Shown here one piece after another: positions 1 to 7,285 of a stretch of DNA of 15,619 nucleotides. Under the pieces are notes generated by a model. That model worked only from the letters and a program-made list of their open reading frames with translations, did no database searches and was not told the DNA's origin. The stretch is from an uncultured Ruminococcus sp. (GTDB lineage: Bacteria; Bacillota; Clostridia; Oscillospirales; Acutalibacteraceae): NCBI GenBank assembly GCA_902783065.1, contig CACZPV010000087.1, positions 1-15,619 on the forward strand, read 5' to 3'. Made by a program: the position numbers and the translations under genes. Position 1 is the stretch's first letter; every line of letters starts with the position of its first letter.

Positions 1-1040
1 ACGATATCCCATGATTTATCCCAGTCATAGCCGCATTCGTCAAGCATAATTCTCATCAGTTCGGGAATAGCAAGAACCGGGTGTGTATCATTCAGATGAA
101 TAGCAACCAGTTCTGGCAGATTATCAAGTGAATTATGATGTCTGAGATGACGCTGAATAATATCCTGAATAGTTGCAGAAACAAGGAAATACTGCTGGCT
201 CAGACGAAGACTTTTGCCTTCCGAATGATTATCTTCCGGATAAAGCACTCTTGTAATGCTTTCAGCCAGAGCTTTTTGTTCCATGGAACGTACATAATCA
301 CCTGAGTTGAACAGCTTCATATCAAAATTATCGGATGTAGCTGCCCACAGACGAAGTCTGCTGACGCCCTTTCCGCCGTCACCTGGAACAAGCATATCAT
401 AGGGAGTTGCTATGATCTTTGTAGCATTTTCAAGTTCAATGGAATGATGTGTTTCATGCCAGGTTTCCTTGATTTTGCCGTCAAAATACACGGGTATGCT
501 TTTTTCCGGATGCGGCTGAAGCCAGATAGAACCGCCGGGAAGCCAGAAATCAGGAAGTTCTGTCTGCCAACCGTCAACAAGCTTCTGACGGAAAATGCCG
601 TATTCGTATCTGAGCGAATATCCCATTGCACTGTAATTCTGTGTAGCAAGACCATCCAGGAAACAGGCTGCCAGCCGTCCGAGACCTCCGTTGCCAAGAC
701 CTGCGTCCGGTTCCTGTTCATATATATTTTCAAGTTTGATGTTCAGGCTTTTAAGTGCCTGTTCTATGGTTTCGGTAAGACCGAGGTTATAAAGATTGTT
801 TTTCAGAGACCGCCCCATAAGAAATTCCATACAAAGATAATAGACTGTTTTGCTGTTCTGTTTTTCCGAAGCAGCAACGAAATCCTTATGATTCTGACGC
901 ATTATATCACGCAGTACCAGTGCAACTGCTTTATAGTAATGTTCATCTGTTGCGTCTGCGGGTGTTACACCGAAATTGTGTGATAATTTAGCTATGATCA
1001 GCTCTCTTGCCTCGCTCGGTGTCAGTTTGGACTTTGACAT
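1..1040 (-). CDS. glgP: Glycogen/starch phosphorylase, N-terminal part (runs off the window)
   Basis: Partial gene: the first 346 codons read without a stop from an ATG at 1040 down to base 1, so it continues outside the window. A full family member has about 750-850 residues. The enzyme removes glucose-1-phosphate from the non-reducing ends of alpha-1,4-glucans using pyridoxal phosphate, in the cytoplasm. The reading shows hallmark N-terminal strings: YYLCMEFLMGRSLKNNLYNLG, EPDAGLGNGGLGRLAACFLD and YGIFRQ, then a HLNDTHP-type string near the break. The PLP-lysine region lies in the missing C-terminal half. The start is fixed by an AGGAGGGG ribosome binding site at 1047-1054, about 6 bases upstream. 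It is divergent from zapA and no other glycogen gene is visible. Family assignment is very secure; the substrate (glycogen, starch or maltodextrin) cannot be told. Confidence 0.96.
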   Translation of the reverse strand, partial: MSKSKLTPSEARELIIAKLSHNFGVTPADATDEHYYKAVALVLRDIMRQNHKDFVAASEKQNSKTVYYLCMEFLMGRSLKNNLYNLGLTETIEQALKSLNIKLENIYEQEPDAGLGNGGLGRLAACFLDGLATQNYSAMGYSLRYEYGIFRQKLVDGWQTELPDFWLPGGSIWLQPHPEKSIPVYFDGKIKETWHETHHSIELENATKIIATPYDMLVPGDGGKGVSRLRLWAATSDNFDMKLFNSGDYVRSMEQKALAESITRVLYPEDNHSEGKSLRLSQQYFLVSATIQDIIQRHLRHHNSLDNLPELVAIHLNDTHPVLAIPELMRIMLDECGYDWDKSWDI

Positions 1041-1337
1041 AAAAACCCCTCCTAATATACTGTGTTCAGCTGATTTGGAATAGTATCATAACCCGAAAAA
1101 CATTTCCACAAGTTGATTCGAAAAGCTATGAAGTGCGTTGTGACTGTATTTATCTGAGGACGAAAACACAGCCGGTTAATATCAGCCAATACGTGATGTT
1201 TTCAAATTAATGCAGTGTATCTCCTGATACCTGTTTTTGCAAAGAGTTGTTAAAAAATATCTGACGGAAATGTAAATATCCTGTGACAGACTATGCAGCC
1301 AGTTCTCCGGGATCACGGCATATAACAACACCCACTC

Positions 1338-1366
1338 ATTATATACCATTTTGAATAAATTTTCAA
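1338..1366 (-). promoter_or_regulatory. SigA-type promoter for glgP
   Basis: On the minus strand TTGAAA (1366-1361) is followed after exactly 17 bp by a perfect TATAAT (1343-1338). This predicts a transcript start near 1331 and an untranslated leader of about 290 nt before the glgP ATG at 1040. Assignment to glgP is inferred from orientation, as no other leftward gene lies between. Confidence 0.65.
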
Positions 1367-1570
1367 CCAAAATTTTGAATTAATATTCATATTTACTGTT
1401 AGTAATTACCATTTAAGGGTGAAATATAGTAAGTTTTTTTATAATTCGTTCATTTGAATAAAAAGTTTAATGAAAATTTGTACATTATCATCAGTACGCA
1501 AAAAAGCAGTTTTTCATAGAAATGTGTAAATAAATTTATTATAAAGCTTTTATATTTAATAAAAATGTAT

Positions 1571-1576
1571 TATAAT
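1571..1576 (+). promoter_or_regulatory. Possible -10 element for zapA
   Basis: A perfect TATAAT lies 58 bp upstream of the zapA start, but the sequence 16-18 bp further upstream is only AT-rich with no good -35 hexamer. In such an AT-rich stretch a chance match is possible. Confidence 0.3.
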
Positions 1577-1633
1577 TAACAATAGGTGTCTTACAATTAA
1601 ATAAAATATACCATGATCTGAGGTGTAAAATTA

Positions 1634-2122
1634 ATGGAAAACAACAATAAAAATCGTGTGAAAATAGATATCGCCGGAACACGTTTTACCGTTATCAGCG
1701 CAGAAAGTGAGGAGTATACTAGAACTGTTGCTGACAGGCTGAATGCGGAAATTACAGCAGTCAGGAGAGCAGCGCCGGGACTTTCTGCTAACTCTGCGGT
1801 AATGCTCGCAGCACTTAATCTCTGTGACAATCTTACAAAATCTGAGGAGGATACCGACCGTCTGCGTCAGCAGATCAAGGATTATCTGAACGAGGCGGCA
1901 AAATACCGCAGTGCTTTTGAAGAAACAGAGCGGGAAAACCAGAAATTGAAAAAGGATATTGAGGTTCTCAGAAAAAGGCTTGGTGAAAAAGCAAAGCTTG
2001 TAGGTGAACCTTCTCCGGTTTCGTCCGCTGTGAAAGCCGTGCGTAAATCCGGTACATCGGAGGCAGAGGATGAAAGTGCGGATAACGTTACTTTTTTTGG
2101 CAGCAGAAAGAAAAAATCATGA
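1634..2122 (+). CDS. zapA: Cell division protein ZapA, long form
   Basis: A 162-residue protein. The N-terminal 75 or so residues carry the ZapA pattern: a short beta hairpin (RVKIDIAGTRFTVIS), then a helix ending in the ADRLNAEI string and a hydrophobic helix with LAALNLCDNL. A coiled coil follows at about residues 76-120, rich in E, K and L. ZapA binds FtsZ filaments and bundles them at the division ring, in the cytoplasm. Many Firmicutes ZapA proteins are about 85-100 residues. This one has an extra charged tail of about 40 residues, ending FFGSRKKKS. The start is supported by a CTGAGGTG ribosome binding site (1618-1625). Its stop overlaps the next gene (ATGA), so the two are probably translationally coupled. 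The family call is solid; the tail's role is unknown. Confidence 0.88.
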   Translation: MENNNKNRVKIDIAGTRFTVISAESEEYTRTVADRLNAEITAVRRAAPGLSANSAVMLAALNLCDNLTKSEEDTDRLRQQIKDYLNEAAKYRSAFEETERENQKLKKDIEVLRKRLGEKAKLVGEPSPVSSAVKAVRKSGTSEAEDESADNVTFFGSRKKKS

Positions 2123-4188
2123 TGAACAAAATTGAAATACTGGCACCCGCCGGCGGTATGGAATCTGTATATCCTGCTGTGAGAACGGGTGCAGATGCGA
2201 TATATATTGGTGCATCAAGATTCAGTGCCAGAACATCGGCGCATAATTTTAGTGATGAAGAATTAAAAAATGTGGTTCGTTATTGTCATTTAAACGGTAC
2301 TGCAGTACATCTGGCATGCAACACAATTATACACGATGATGAAATCAGTGATGCTTTGAAACTGATCGAATATGCCTGTTCAATTGGTGTGGATGCTCTT
2401 ATTATGCAGGATCCGGGACTTATTTCCCTTGTAAGGAAATGTGCACCTGATATGCCCATTCACGGTTCTACCCAGCTTTCGGTGCATACAAAAAAAGGGG
2501 TTGATTACCTTTATCATATGGGGCTTACAAGGGCGGTGCTTTCAAGAGAACTCTCAAAAGAGGAAATAAGAGAGATCGCCGAGGACTGCCCGATTGAACT
2601 GGAAGTGTTTGTTCATGGAGCTTTGTGTATGAGTGTTTCGGGACAGTGTTATTTCAGCGCTGTGCTTGGTTCACGCAGCGGTAACCGCGGGGCTTGTGCT
2701 CAACCGTGCCGATTGCCATTCACTGTCAGGGGAGGGACGGGACATGACCTCAGTCTGAAAGACCTTTCGGTGATCAGACATTTGCGTGAACTGCAGGAAA
2801 TGGGGATTGCTTCTGCAAAAATTGAGGGAAGAATGAAGCGTCCCGAATATGTTGCGGCGGCTGTTGCTGCTTGTCGTGAAAGCCTGGATGAAGGTGTTAT
2901 TTCTTGTGAAACAGAAAAAAAACTTATGTCTGTTTTCTCACGTTCGGGATTTACAGACGGATATTATCAGGGAAAACTTGGTGCGGATATGTTCGGCGTG
3001 CGCTCAAAGGAAAATGTAGAGGCGGCCGGAAGTAAAATTTTTGCTGAAATTCATGAATTATATAAAAATGAAAGGCGGCATATACCTGTTGATTTTGATA
3101 TAAGCATAAAAGAAGGAAAACCTGTAAGGCTGACAGCATCAGATGACAGCGGCAATGCTGTATTTGTTGAAGGCAGCATACCTGAAAAGGCAGTTAAAGT
3201 TGCAATTGATAAGGAACGCTGCGAAAGAAGTATTGCGAAAACAGGCGGTACACCGTTTATTATGAATGGTCTGACAGCCTGTATTGAAGGAGGACTGTCT
3301 GTATCTGCTTCGGCGCTCAATACTATCAGAAACAGCTGCCTTAATCAGCTTTCGGAAAAACGGCAGATGATTAAACCAATCTCCTTTAAAAAAATATTCC
3401 GGACAAATGCTGTGGTAGGTAAAAAAAATCAACCCCCAAAGCATTACCGTGCTCGCTTTACAGATGATATAGTATCTGACGATTTTCTGGACAGTGAATT
3501 GATTTATGTTCCGCTGACATTAAGTAATGAAAAGCTTGAAAATTTGTTGGACAGGGGCTTTGCTGTTGCTGTGGAAATGCCGAGAGGGATTTTCGGTATC
3601 GAAAAAGTGATGTTCGAAAACCTCAGAAGGGTTAAAAAAATCGGAATCAGCGGGGTGCTTGCAGGAAATCTTGCTGTTATTGAGATGGCAAAGGAATTGG
3701 ATATGGAAATTCACGGCGGTTTCGGACTGAATATTGCCAATACAGAATCATTGTGCTGGCTTCGGTCACAGGGAGTTATCGATTGTGAAGTGTCATTTGA
3801 AATGACACTGGAACAAATTACCTCACTCGGTAATGTTATGCCGATTGGAATTATTTCCTCAGGACGGCTTCCGCTCATGCTCACACGTAATTGTCCGGCA
3901 CAAAATGATGGCAGAGGCTGCAAGCACTGCCGGAAAGCACCTGTAATCCGTGACAGAAAGGGAATTGGTTTTCCGATGCAATGCTTCGGTTCATGTACCG
4001 AAATTCTTAATAGTGTTCCGCTTTATATGGCAGACAGAAGGAATGAAATGACGGGAATTGATTTTGAGGTTATCAGATTCAGTGTTGAAAACCCGGTGGA
4101 AAAAAAGGAAATTTTACAGAATTTCCGGCAGGGATTGCCCCGTAAAAGCGGCTATACGAGAGGTCTTTATTATCGTGGTGTTGAATAG
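2119..4188 (+). CDS. Peptidase U32 family protein with C-terminal extension (RNA hydroxylation type)
   Basis: A 689-residue protein. It opens with EILAPAGGMESV and GADAIYIG, typical of the U32 TIM-barrel domain. Residues 162-180 fit the family signature E-x-F-x2-G-[SA]-x-C-x4-G-x-C-x-x-S. Cys170, Cys177, Cys193 and Cys197 form the cysteine set that in characterised relatives is linked to an iron-sulfur cluster. The C-terminal half matches the longer U32 proteins with an extra domain, and has a second cysteine group (592, 601, 604, then 622 and 626). Despite the 'peptidase' name, E. coli relatives TrhP and RlhA hydroxylate tRNA and 23S rRNA, so an RNA-modifying role is more likely here by inference. 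ATG codons at 2119 and 2122 are both possible; no strong ribosome binding site is seen, consistent with coupling to zapA through the ATGA overlap. Confidence 0.9.
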   Translation: MMNKIEILAPAGGMESVYPAVRTGADAIYIGASRFSARTSAHNFSDEELKNVVRYCHLNGTAVHLACNTIIHDDEISDALKLIEYACSIGVDALIMQDPGLISLVRKCAPDMPIHGSTQLSVHTKKGVDYLYHMGLTRAVLSRELSKEEIREIAEDCPIELEVFVHGALCMSVSGQCYFSAVLGSRSGNRGACAQPCRLPFTVRGGTGHDLSLKDLSVIRHLRELQEMGIASAKIEGRMKRPEYVAAAVAACRESLDEGVISCETEKKLMSVFSRSGFTDGYYQGKLGADMFGVRSKENVEAAGSKIFAEIHELYKNERRHIPVDFDISIKEGKPVRLTASDDSGNAVFVEGSIPEKAVKVAIDKERCERSIAKTGGTPFIMNGLTACIEGGLSVSASALNTIRNSCLNQLSEKRQMIKPISFKKIFRTNAVVGKKNQPPKHYRARFTDDIVSDDFLDSELIYVPLTLSNEKLENLLDRGFAVAVEMPRGIFGIEKVMFENLRRVKKIGISGVLAGNLAVIEMAKELDMEIHGGFGLNIANTESLCWLRSQGVIDCEVSFEMTLEQITSLGNVMPIGIISSGRLPLMLTRNCPAQNDGRGCKHCRKAPVIRDRKGIGFPMQCFGSCTEILNSVPLYMADRRNEMTGIDFEVIRFSVENPVEKKEILQNFRQGLPRKSGYTRGLYYRGVE

Positions 4189-4241
4189 TTGAAAGTTTTT
4201 AGGTTGAAAACGGTTGAAAATGTTGAAAACTCGGTTGAAAA
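4188..4241 (+). repeat. Five short direct repeats, GTTGAAAA type, phased about 10 bp
   Basis: GTTGAAAA occurs at 4203-4210, 4213-4220, 4222-4229 and 4234-4241, with a GTTGAAAG at 4188-4195 overlapping the stop codon of the U32 gene. Start-to-start spacing of the four exact copies is 10, 9 and 12 bp, close to one helical turn. They occupy most of the 93-bp gap before dut. Units this short are not a CRISPR array. They could be a protein-binding array or a slippage-expanded tract. Confidence 0.8.
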
Positions 4242-4281
4242 CCATATTGAATAGTATAACAGAGGGAAAGGAAGAAGCTGA

Positions 4282-4728
4282 ATGAGCAGCAAAATTGTTA
4301 AAATAAAGAAAATGAGGGAAAATGCTGTTATTCCGAAAAGAGCAACACCGGGAGCAGCAGGTGCCGATTTGTATGCCTGCATTGATCAGGAAATAGTGCT
4401 TCATCCGGGAGAGTTAGTAATGATACCAACAGGGATAGCAATAGAGCTGCCTGATCAGGAACTGGGAGCTTTTTTGTTTGCCCGCAGCGGACTCGGAGTG
4501 AAACACGGTATCTGCCTTTCTAATGGAGTAGGTGTTGTAGACAGCGATTACAGGGGTGAAATATGCGTGGGGCTTTGTAATGTGTCTGATAAGGAATATA
4601 CTATCCGTCCACAGGAAAGAATTGCACAGATGGTTATTATGCCTGTTGTTTGCGCAAGTTTTGCAGAAACAGAGACTCTGAGTGATACCGAAAGGGGAAA
4701 TGGCGGTTTCGGATCTACAGGTCAGTAA
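4282..4728 (+). CDS. dut: Deoxyuridine 5'-triphosphate nucleotidohydrolase (dUTPase)
   Basis: A 148-residue protein, the normal size for the homotrimeric all-beta dUTPases. The enzyme hydrolyses dUTP to dUMP and pyrophosphate, keeping uracil out of DNA and supplying dUMP for thymidylate synthesis. All five family motifs are visible: motif 1 PGAAGADLYA (23-32), motif 2 ARSGLG (67-72), motif 3 around NGVGVVDSDYRGE (81-93, with the catalytic Asp87 and Tyr90), motif 4 RIAQMV (113-118), and motif 5 RGNGGFGSTG (138-147), the flexible P-loop-like tail that closes over the substrate. The start at 4282 follows a purine-rich GGAAAGGAAG ribosome binding site. It lies 93 bp after the U32 gene in the same direction, separated by the GTTGAAAA repeats, and may be co-transcribed. 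No clear terminator is seen after it. Confidence 0.96.
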   Translation: MSSKIVKIKKMRENAVIPKRATPGAAGADLYACIDQEIVLHPGELVMIPTGIAIELPDQELGAFLFARSGLGVKHGICLSNGVGVVDSDYRGEICVGLCNVSDKEYTIRPQERIAQMVIMPVVCASFAETETLSDTERGNGGFGSTGQ

Positions 4729-4833
4729 GGATTTTATGTTATGCAGCAGTCGGGGCGGAAAAACTAAAAATATATTTTTTCAAAGCAATTATTTGTGTAT
4801 AAAAACAAAAGTTGATATTTTGAAAAATTTTTA

Positions 4834-4862
4834 TTGTTATTGTTTTAGTAAAAGGGTATAAT
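4834..4862 (+). promoter_or_regulatory. SigA-type promoter upstream of mreB
   Basis: TTGTTA (4834-4839), a 17-bp spacer, then a perfect TATAAT (4857-4862). The predicted start near 4869 would give mreB an untranslated leader of about 340 nt that includes the RNA-like element at 4955-5121. Confidence 0.65.
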
Positions 4863-4954
4863 ATAAATTGAGATATTTTGGAAATAATTTATAACTGAAG
4901 CTTTCCATACAAAATAACTTACTTCTTTTTGAATGAATTAATAGAGATGCTGAG

Positions 4955-5121
4955 TGAATTATAAAAGACTTTTCGTGCCTGTACTTATCTACTTTCCGAT
5001 TGGAGGGAACGTACGGAAGAAGCGCACCTTTAGGGTGATTCCCAAAATGTCATATGATGCGTAAAACATCACATTATAGTTACACTTTGATTGATCAGCG
5101 TGTTTATATTACATGCGGGAA
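4955..5121 (+). ncRNA. Candidate structured RNA, copy 1 (mreB leader or separate small RNA)
   Basis: Called because it is colinear with the element after pbp2. Shared parts in order: TGAATTATAA (4955-4964), a hairpin CTTTCC-GATT-GGAGGG (4991-5006 region), the block AAGAAGCGCACCT plus four bases plus GGTGATT (5017-5040, 20 of 24 identical to copy 2, forming a CACC/GGTG hairpin), TGATTGATC (5089-5097) and CGGGAA (5116-5121). A further small hairpin TGATG/CATCA lies at 5055-5071. Unlike copy 2 it has no terminator, so it may be part of the mreB leader. I could not match it to a riboswitch, 6S, SRP, tmRNA or RNase P RNA. Boundaries are approximate. Confidence 0.45.
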
Positions 5122-5211
5122 GTTTGAGTTTATTACTAATAAAATGATATTGATGTGCTGATAAACGACAGTGTGGACAGCGATGCTGCCGTTTAGAGAG
5201 AGGGATAAGAT

Positions 5212-6213
5212 ATGTTTTCAAAGGATATAGGGATAGATCTCGGTACAGCCAATACACTTGTCTATATGAAGGGTAAAGGAATTGTTATGCGGGAACCGTC
5301 TGTTGTGGCGGTCGATATCAGAAATGATACTGTTGTGGCTGTCGGTACGGCGGCAAAAGAAATGATAGGCAGAACACCTGGCTCTATTGTAGCGGTAAGA
5401 CCGCTGAAAGATGGTGTGATTGCGGATTTTGATATTACAGCGACTATGCTCAATCGTTTTATCAGGATGGTAGTAAAATCCTCATTTTTCAAAAAGCCGA
5501 GAGTGATTGTCTGCATACCGTCCGGTGTTACGGATGTGGAAAGGCGTGCGGTTCAAGATGCTATGCACAGGGCTGGTATCAAACAGGTGGAACTTATTGA
5601 AGAACCAATGGCGGCTGCAATTGGTGCCGGACTTCCTGTCAGTGAACCGGAGGGCAGTATGGTGGTGGATATCGGCGGTGGTACATCCGAGGTTGCGGTT
5701 ATTTCTCTGGATGATATTGTAACAGCCTGCTCTGTCAGAGTTGCAGGAGATAAATTTGATGAATCGATTATTCAGTTTATTAAAAAGAAATATAATTTGC
5801 TGATCGGAGAAAGAACGGCTGAGGAAATAAAAATACAGATTGGATCTGCTTATCCGTATGAGGGAGAGGGCAGTATGAAAGTCAAGGGCAGAAATCTTGG
5901 CGATGGTTTACCGAAAGATATCGAGATCAGTGCAGCAGAGATCAGAGATGCACTTGCTGATCCGCTTCTGGTGATTATTGAGGCAATTAAGACAACCCTT
6001 GAGCAGACACCGCCGGAACTTTCGGCGGATATCATTGATAACGGAATCACACTGACCGGCGGCGGAGCGATGCTTCGGGGGTTGGATTTGCTTGTGTCAC
6101 AGGAAACCGGAATGCCTGTACACACTGCTGACAGACCGTTGGACTGTGTTGTGGACGGAACCGGACTGCGGCTTGAAACATTCGGGGCAGGAAGCTACGG
6201 CAGAAGAAGATAA
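5212..6213 (+). CDS. mreB: Rod shape-determining actin homologue MreB
   Basis: A 333-residue protein, the usual MreB length. It polymerises under the membrane with ATP and steers the elongation cell-wall machinery (MreC, MreD, RodA, PBP2). The actin-fold motifs are clear: phosphate-1 DIGIDLGTANT (5-15), phosphate-2 DIGGGTSEVAV (153-163), and the adenosine motif LTGGGAML (281-288). EEPMAAAIGAGLP is the family's connecting string. The C terminus is slightly unusual: after DCVVDGTGLRLE it ends in a basic GSYGRRR. The ribosome binding site AGAGAGGGA lies about 8 bases before the ATG. It is first in a run with mreC, mreD and pbp2, but a strong terminator-like hairpin follows within 7 bp, so mreB may be made in excess over the rest. 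Confidence 0.97.
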   Translation: MFSKDIGIDLGTANTLVYMKGKGIVMREPSVVAVDIRNDTVVAVGTAAKEMIGRTPGSIVAVRPLKDGVIADFDITATMLNRFIRMVVKSSFFKKPRVIVCIPSGVTDVERRAVQDAMHRAGIKQVELIEEPMAAAIGAGLPVSEPEGSMVVDIGGGTSEVAVISLDDIVTACSVRVAGDKFDESIIQFIKKKYNLLIGERTAEEIKIQIGSAYPYEGEGSMKVKGRNLGDGLPKDIEISAAEIRDALADPLLVIIEAIKTTLEQTPPELSADIIDNGITLTGGGAMLRGLDLLVSQETGMPVHTADRPLDCVVDGTGLRLETFGAGSYGRRR

Positions 6214-6219
6214 GGTTAT

Positions 6220-6261
6220 GGTTGTCCGCCCGCCACAGGCGGGCGGACAACCGCTGTTTTT
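6220..6261 (+). terminator. Terminator-like hairpin between mreB and mreC (probable attenuator)
   Basis: Perfect 15-bp arms, GGTTGTCCGCCCGCC (6220-6234) and GGCGGGCGGACAACC (6238-6252), with a 3-base ACA loop, followed by GCTG and five T residues (6257-6261). This has the form of an intrinsic terminator, yet it sits inside the mre gene run and ends shortly before the mreC ribosome binding site. Partial termination or mRNA processing would favour mreB. A mobile REP-like palindrome is the alternative reading. Confidence 0.7.
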
Positions 6262-6279
6262 GACAGAGGGGGGATTGTA

Positions 6280-7131
6280 TTGAAAAAAACATCGGGCAAT
6301 GGAATGAAAATTCTTGTATTGACAGTATGTATCCTGTTGATTGTCGCATTGGTGACAGCAGGAAACAGTACAGTTAACGGATTTTTTACGGGTCTGGTGT
6401 TTTCTCCTCTCCAGAAAGCTGCTGCGGGCTTTACAGGAGCGGCTTCTGATGCAGTAAAGTCACCTGAAAATGCTGAAGAACTTGAAACAGAAAACAGCAA
6501 ACTGAGGGAAGAAAACAGAAAGCTCAATAGTATGCTGGTTGAATATTATGACCTCAAAAAAGAAAATGAAGAACTGTATAAGTTCTATAATATCAAAAAA
6601 GAAAATGATGATTTTGTATTGGTGCCGTCTACAGTGATTTCAAGGGATCCGAATGAGAATTTCTATGGTTTTGTTCTTGATAAGGGTTCCAAAGATGGAA
6701 TTTCGCAGAATGATCCTGTGATGACGGAAAACGGACTTGTTGGTTTTGTCAGTGAAGTTAATCTTAAATCCTGCAAGGTTACAGCAATGATTTCTCCCGA
6801 TGCAAAGGTCGGCGCAATTGATAAGAAAACGGAAAATCAGGGAATAGTTACGGGTACTCCTGAATACAGCGATAAAAATATTGCCGTAATGAAAAATATT
6901 TCATCACAGCATACCATGGAAAAAGGAGATATTGTAGTTACTTCCGGTTACGGTGGACTTTACCCCAAAAATATCAGAATCGGTATGGTTTATTCGCTTG
7001 ATTATGACTATACGGGAATGCCGGTTGTCCTGATTGAACCGTATGAGGATGTAAGGTCTATCACTTCCGCAGTGGTAATAACTGATTTCGGCGGCAAAGG
7101 AGAAATAGAAGAATATAGCAGACCAGCGTGA
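6280..7131 (+). CDS. mreC: Rod shape-determining protein MreC
   Basis: A 283-residue protein with the MreC architecture. There is a short cytoplasmic N terminus, one membrane helix (about 9-28), a coiled coil (about 64-108) that drives dimerisation, then a beta-rich extracellular domain containing FYGFVLDKGSKDGI and NGLVGFV strings and later VVTSGYGGLYPKNIRIG. MreC links MreB filaments to PBP2 on the outer face and activates it. The start is a TTG at 6280, supported by GAGGGGGG with a 7-base gap. The next in-frame ATG (6304) would cut into the N terminus and has no such site. A 66-bp gap filled with the hairpin separates it from mreB, and 154 bp separate it from mreD, which is unusually wide for this pair. 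Confidence 0.94.
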   Translation: MKKTSGNGMKILVLTVCILLIVALVTAGNSTVNGFFTGLVFSPLQKAAAGFTGAASDAVKSPENAEELETENSKLREENRKLNSMLVEYYDLKKENEELYKFYNIKKENDDFVLVPSTVISRDPNENFYGFVLDKGSKDGISQNDPVMTENGLVGFVSEVNLKSCKVTAMISPDAKVGAIDKKTENQGIVTGTPEYSDKNIAVMKNISSQHTMEKGDIVVTSGYGGLYPKNIRIGMVYSLDYDYTGMPVVLIEPYEDVRSITSAVVITDFGGKGEIEEYSRPA

Positions 7132-7236
7132 CACCGGATCCTTACTGATACCCACAACGATTAATACTTAAAGAATATTATCATTCATCTGTTTTATTGA
7201 TTCAAATGTATCAAAAAAACATGGGTAAAGAGATTT

Positions 7237-7264
7237 TTGGTTATTACAATCGACTAATTAAAAT
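7237..7264 (+). promoter_or_regulatory. Possible promoter before mreD
   Basis: TTGGTT (7237-7242), 16 bp, TAAAAT (7259-7264) lies in the 154-bp gap between mreC and mreD. The predicted start would be only about 15 bases before the mreD start codon, very close to its ribosome binding site. The match is moderate in AT-rich DNA. Confidence 0.25.
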
Positions 7265-7285
7265 AATACAGAAAGAGGGAGGATT

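Larger units (their letters stand above)
1041..1633. other. Divergent intergenic region between glgP and zapA
   Basis: This 593-bp stretch holds no convincing gene. The left half (1041-1331) would be the transcribed leader of glgP. On the minus strand it contains GTTGTTA (1328-1322) complementary to TAACAAC (1252-1246), able to close a domain of about 80 nt, and a small hairpin GTATC-AGGA-GATAC. I cannot match it to a known riboswitch. The right half (about 1340-1633) is very AT-rich. It holds the glgP promoter and a TATAAT at 1571-1576, a possible zapA -10 without a clear -35. A 62-codon leftward open frame at 1182-1370 has no ribosome binding site, starts upstream of the predicted transcript start, and is judged spurious. 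Confidence 0.5.
4729..5211 (+). other. Intergenic region between dut and mreB: promoter, RNA-like element, hairpin
   Basis: This 483-bp stretch holds no gene. In order it contains an AT-rich segment, a good promoter (4834-4862), a structured RNA-like element (about 4955-5121), and an inverted repeat just before the mreB ribosome binding site: AAACGACAG (5163-5171) against CTGCCGTTT (5186-5194), 8 of 9 pairs. That last hairpin has no T-run after it, so it is not a terminator. It could affect translation of mreB. Confidence 0.6.

Noticed and set aside
444..983. A 179-codon plus-strand open frame
   Set aside because: It lies wholly antisense to glycogen phosphorylase, whose conserved motifs are clear on the other strand. 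It has no ribosome binding site and its protein resembles nothing I know.
1182..1370. A 62-codon leftward open frame in the glgP upstream region
   Set aside because: No ribosome binding site, and its start would lie upstream of the predicted transcript start at about 1331.
4188..4241. CRISPR array
   Set aside because: Repeat units are 8 bp with 1-4 bp spacers, far too short, and there are no cas genes.
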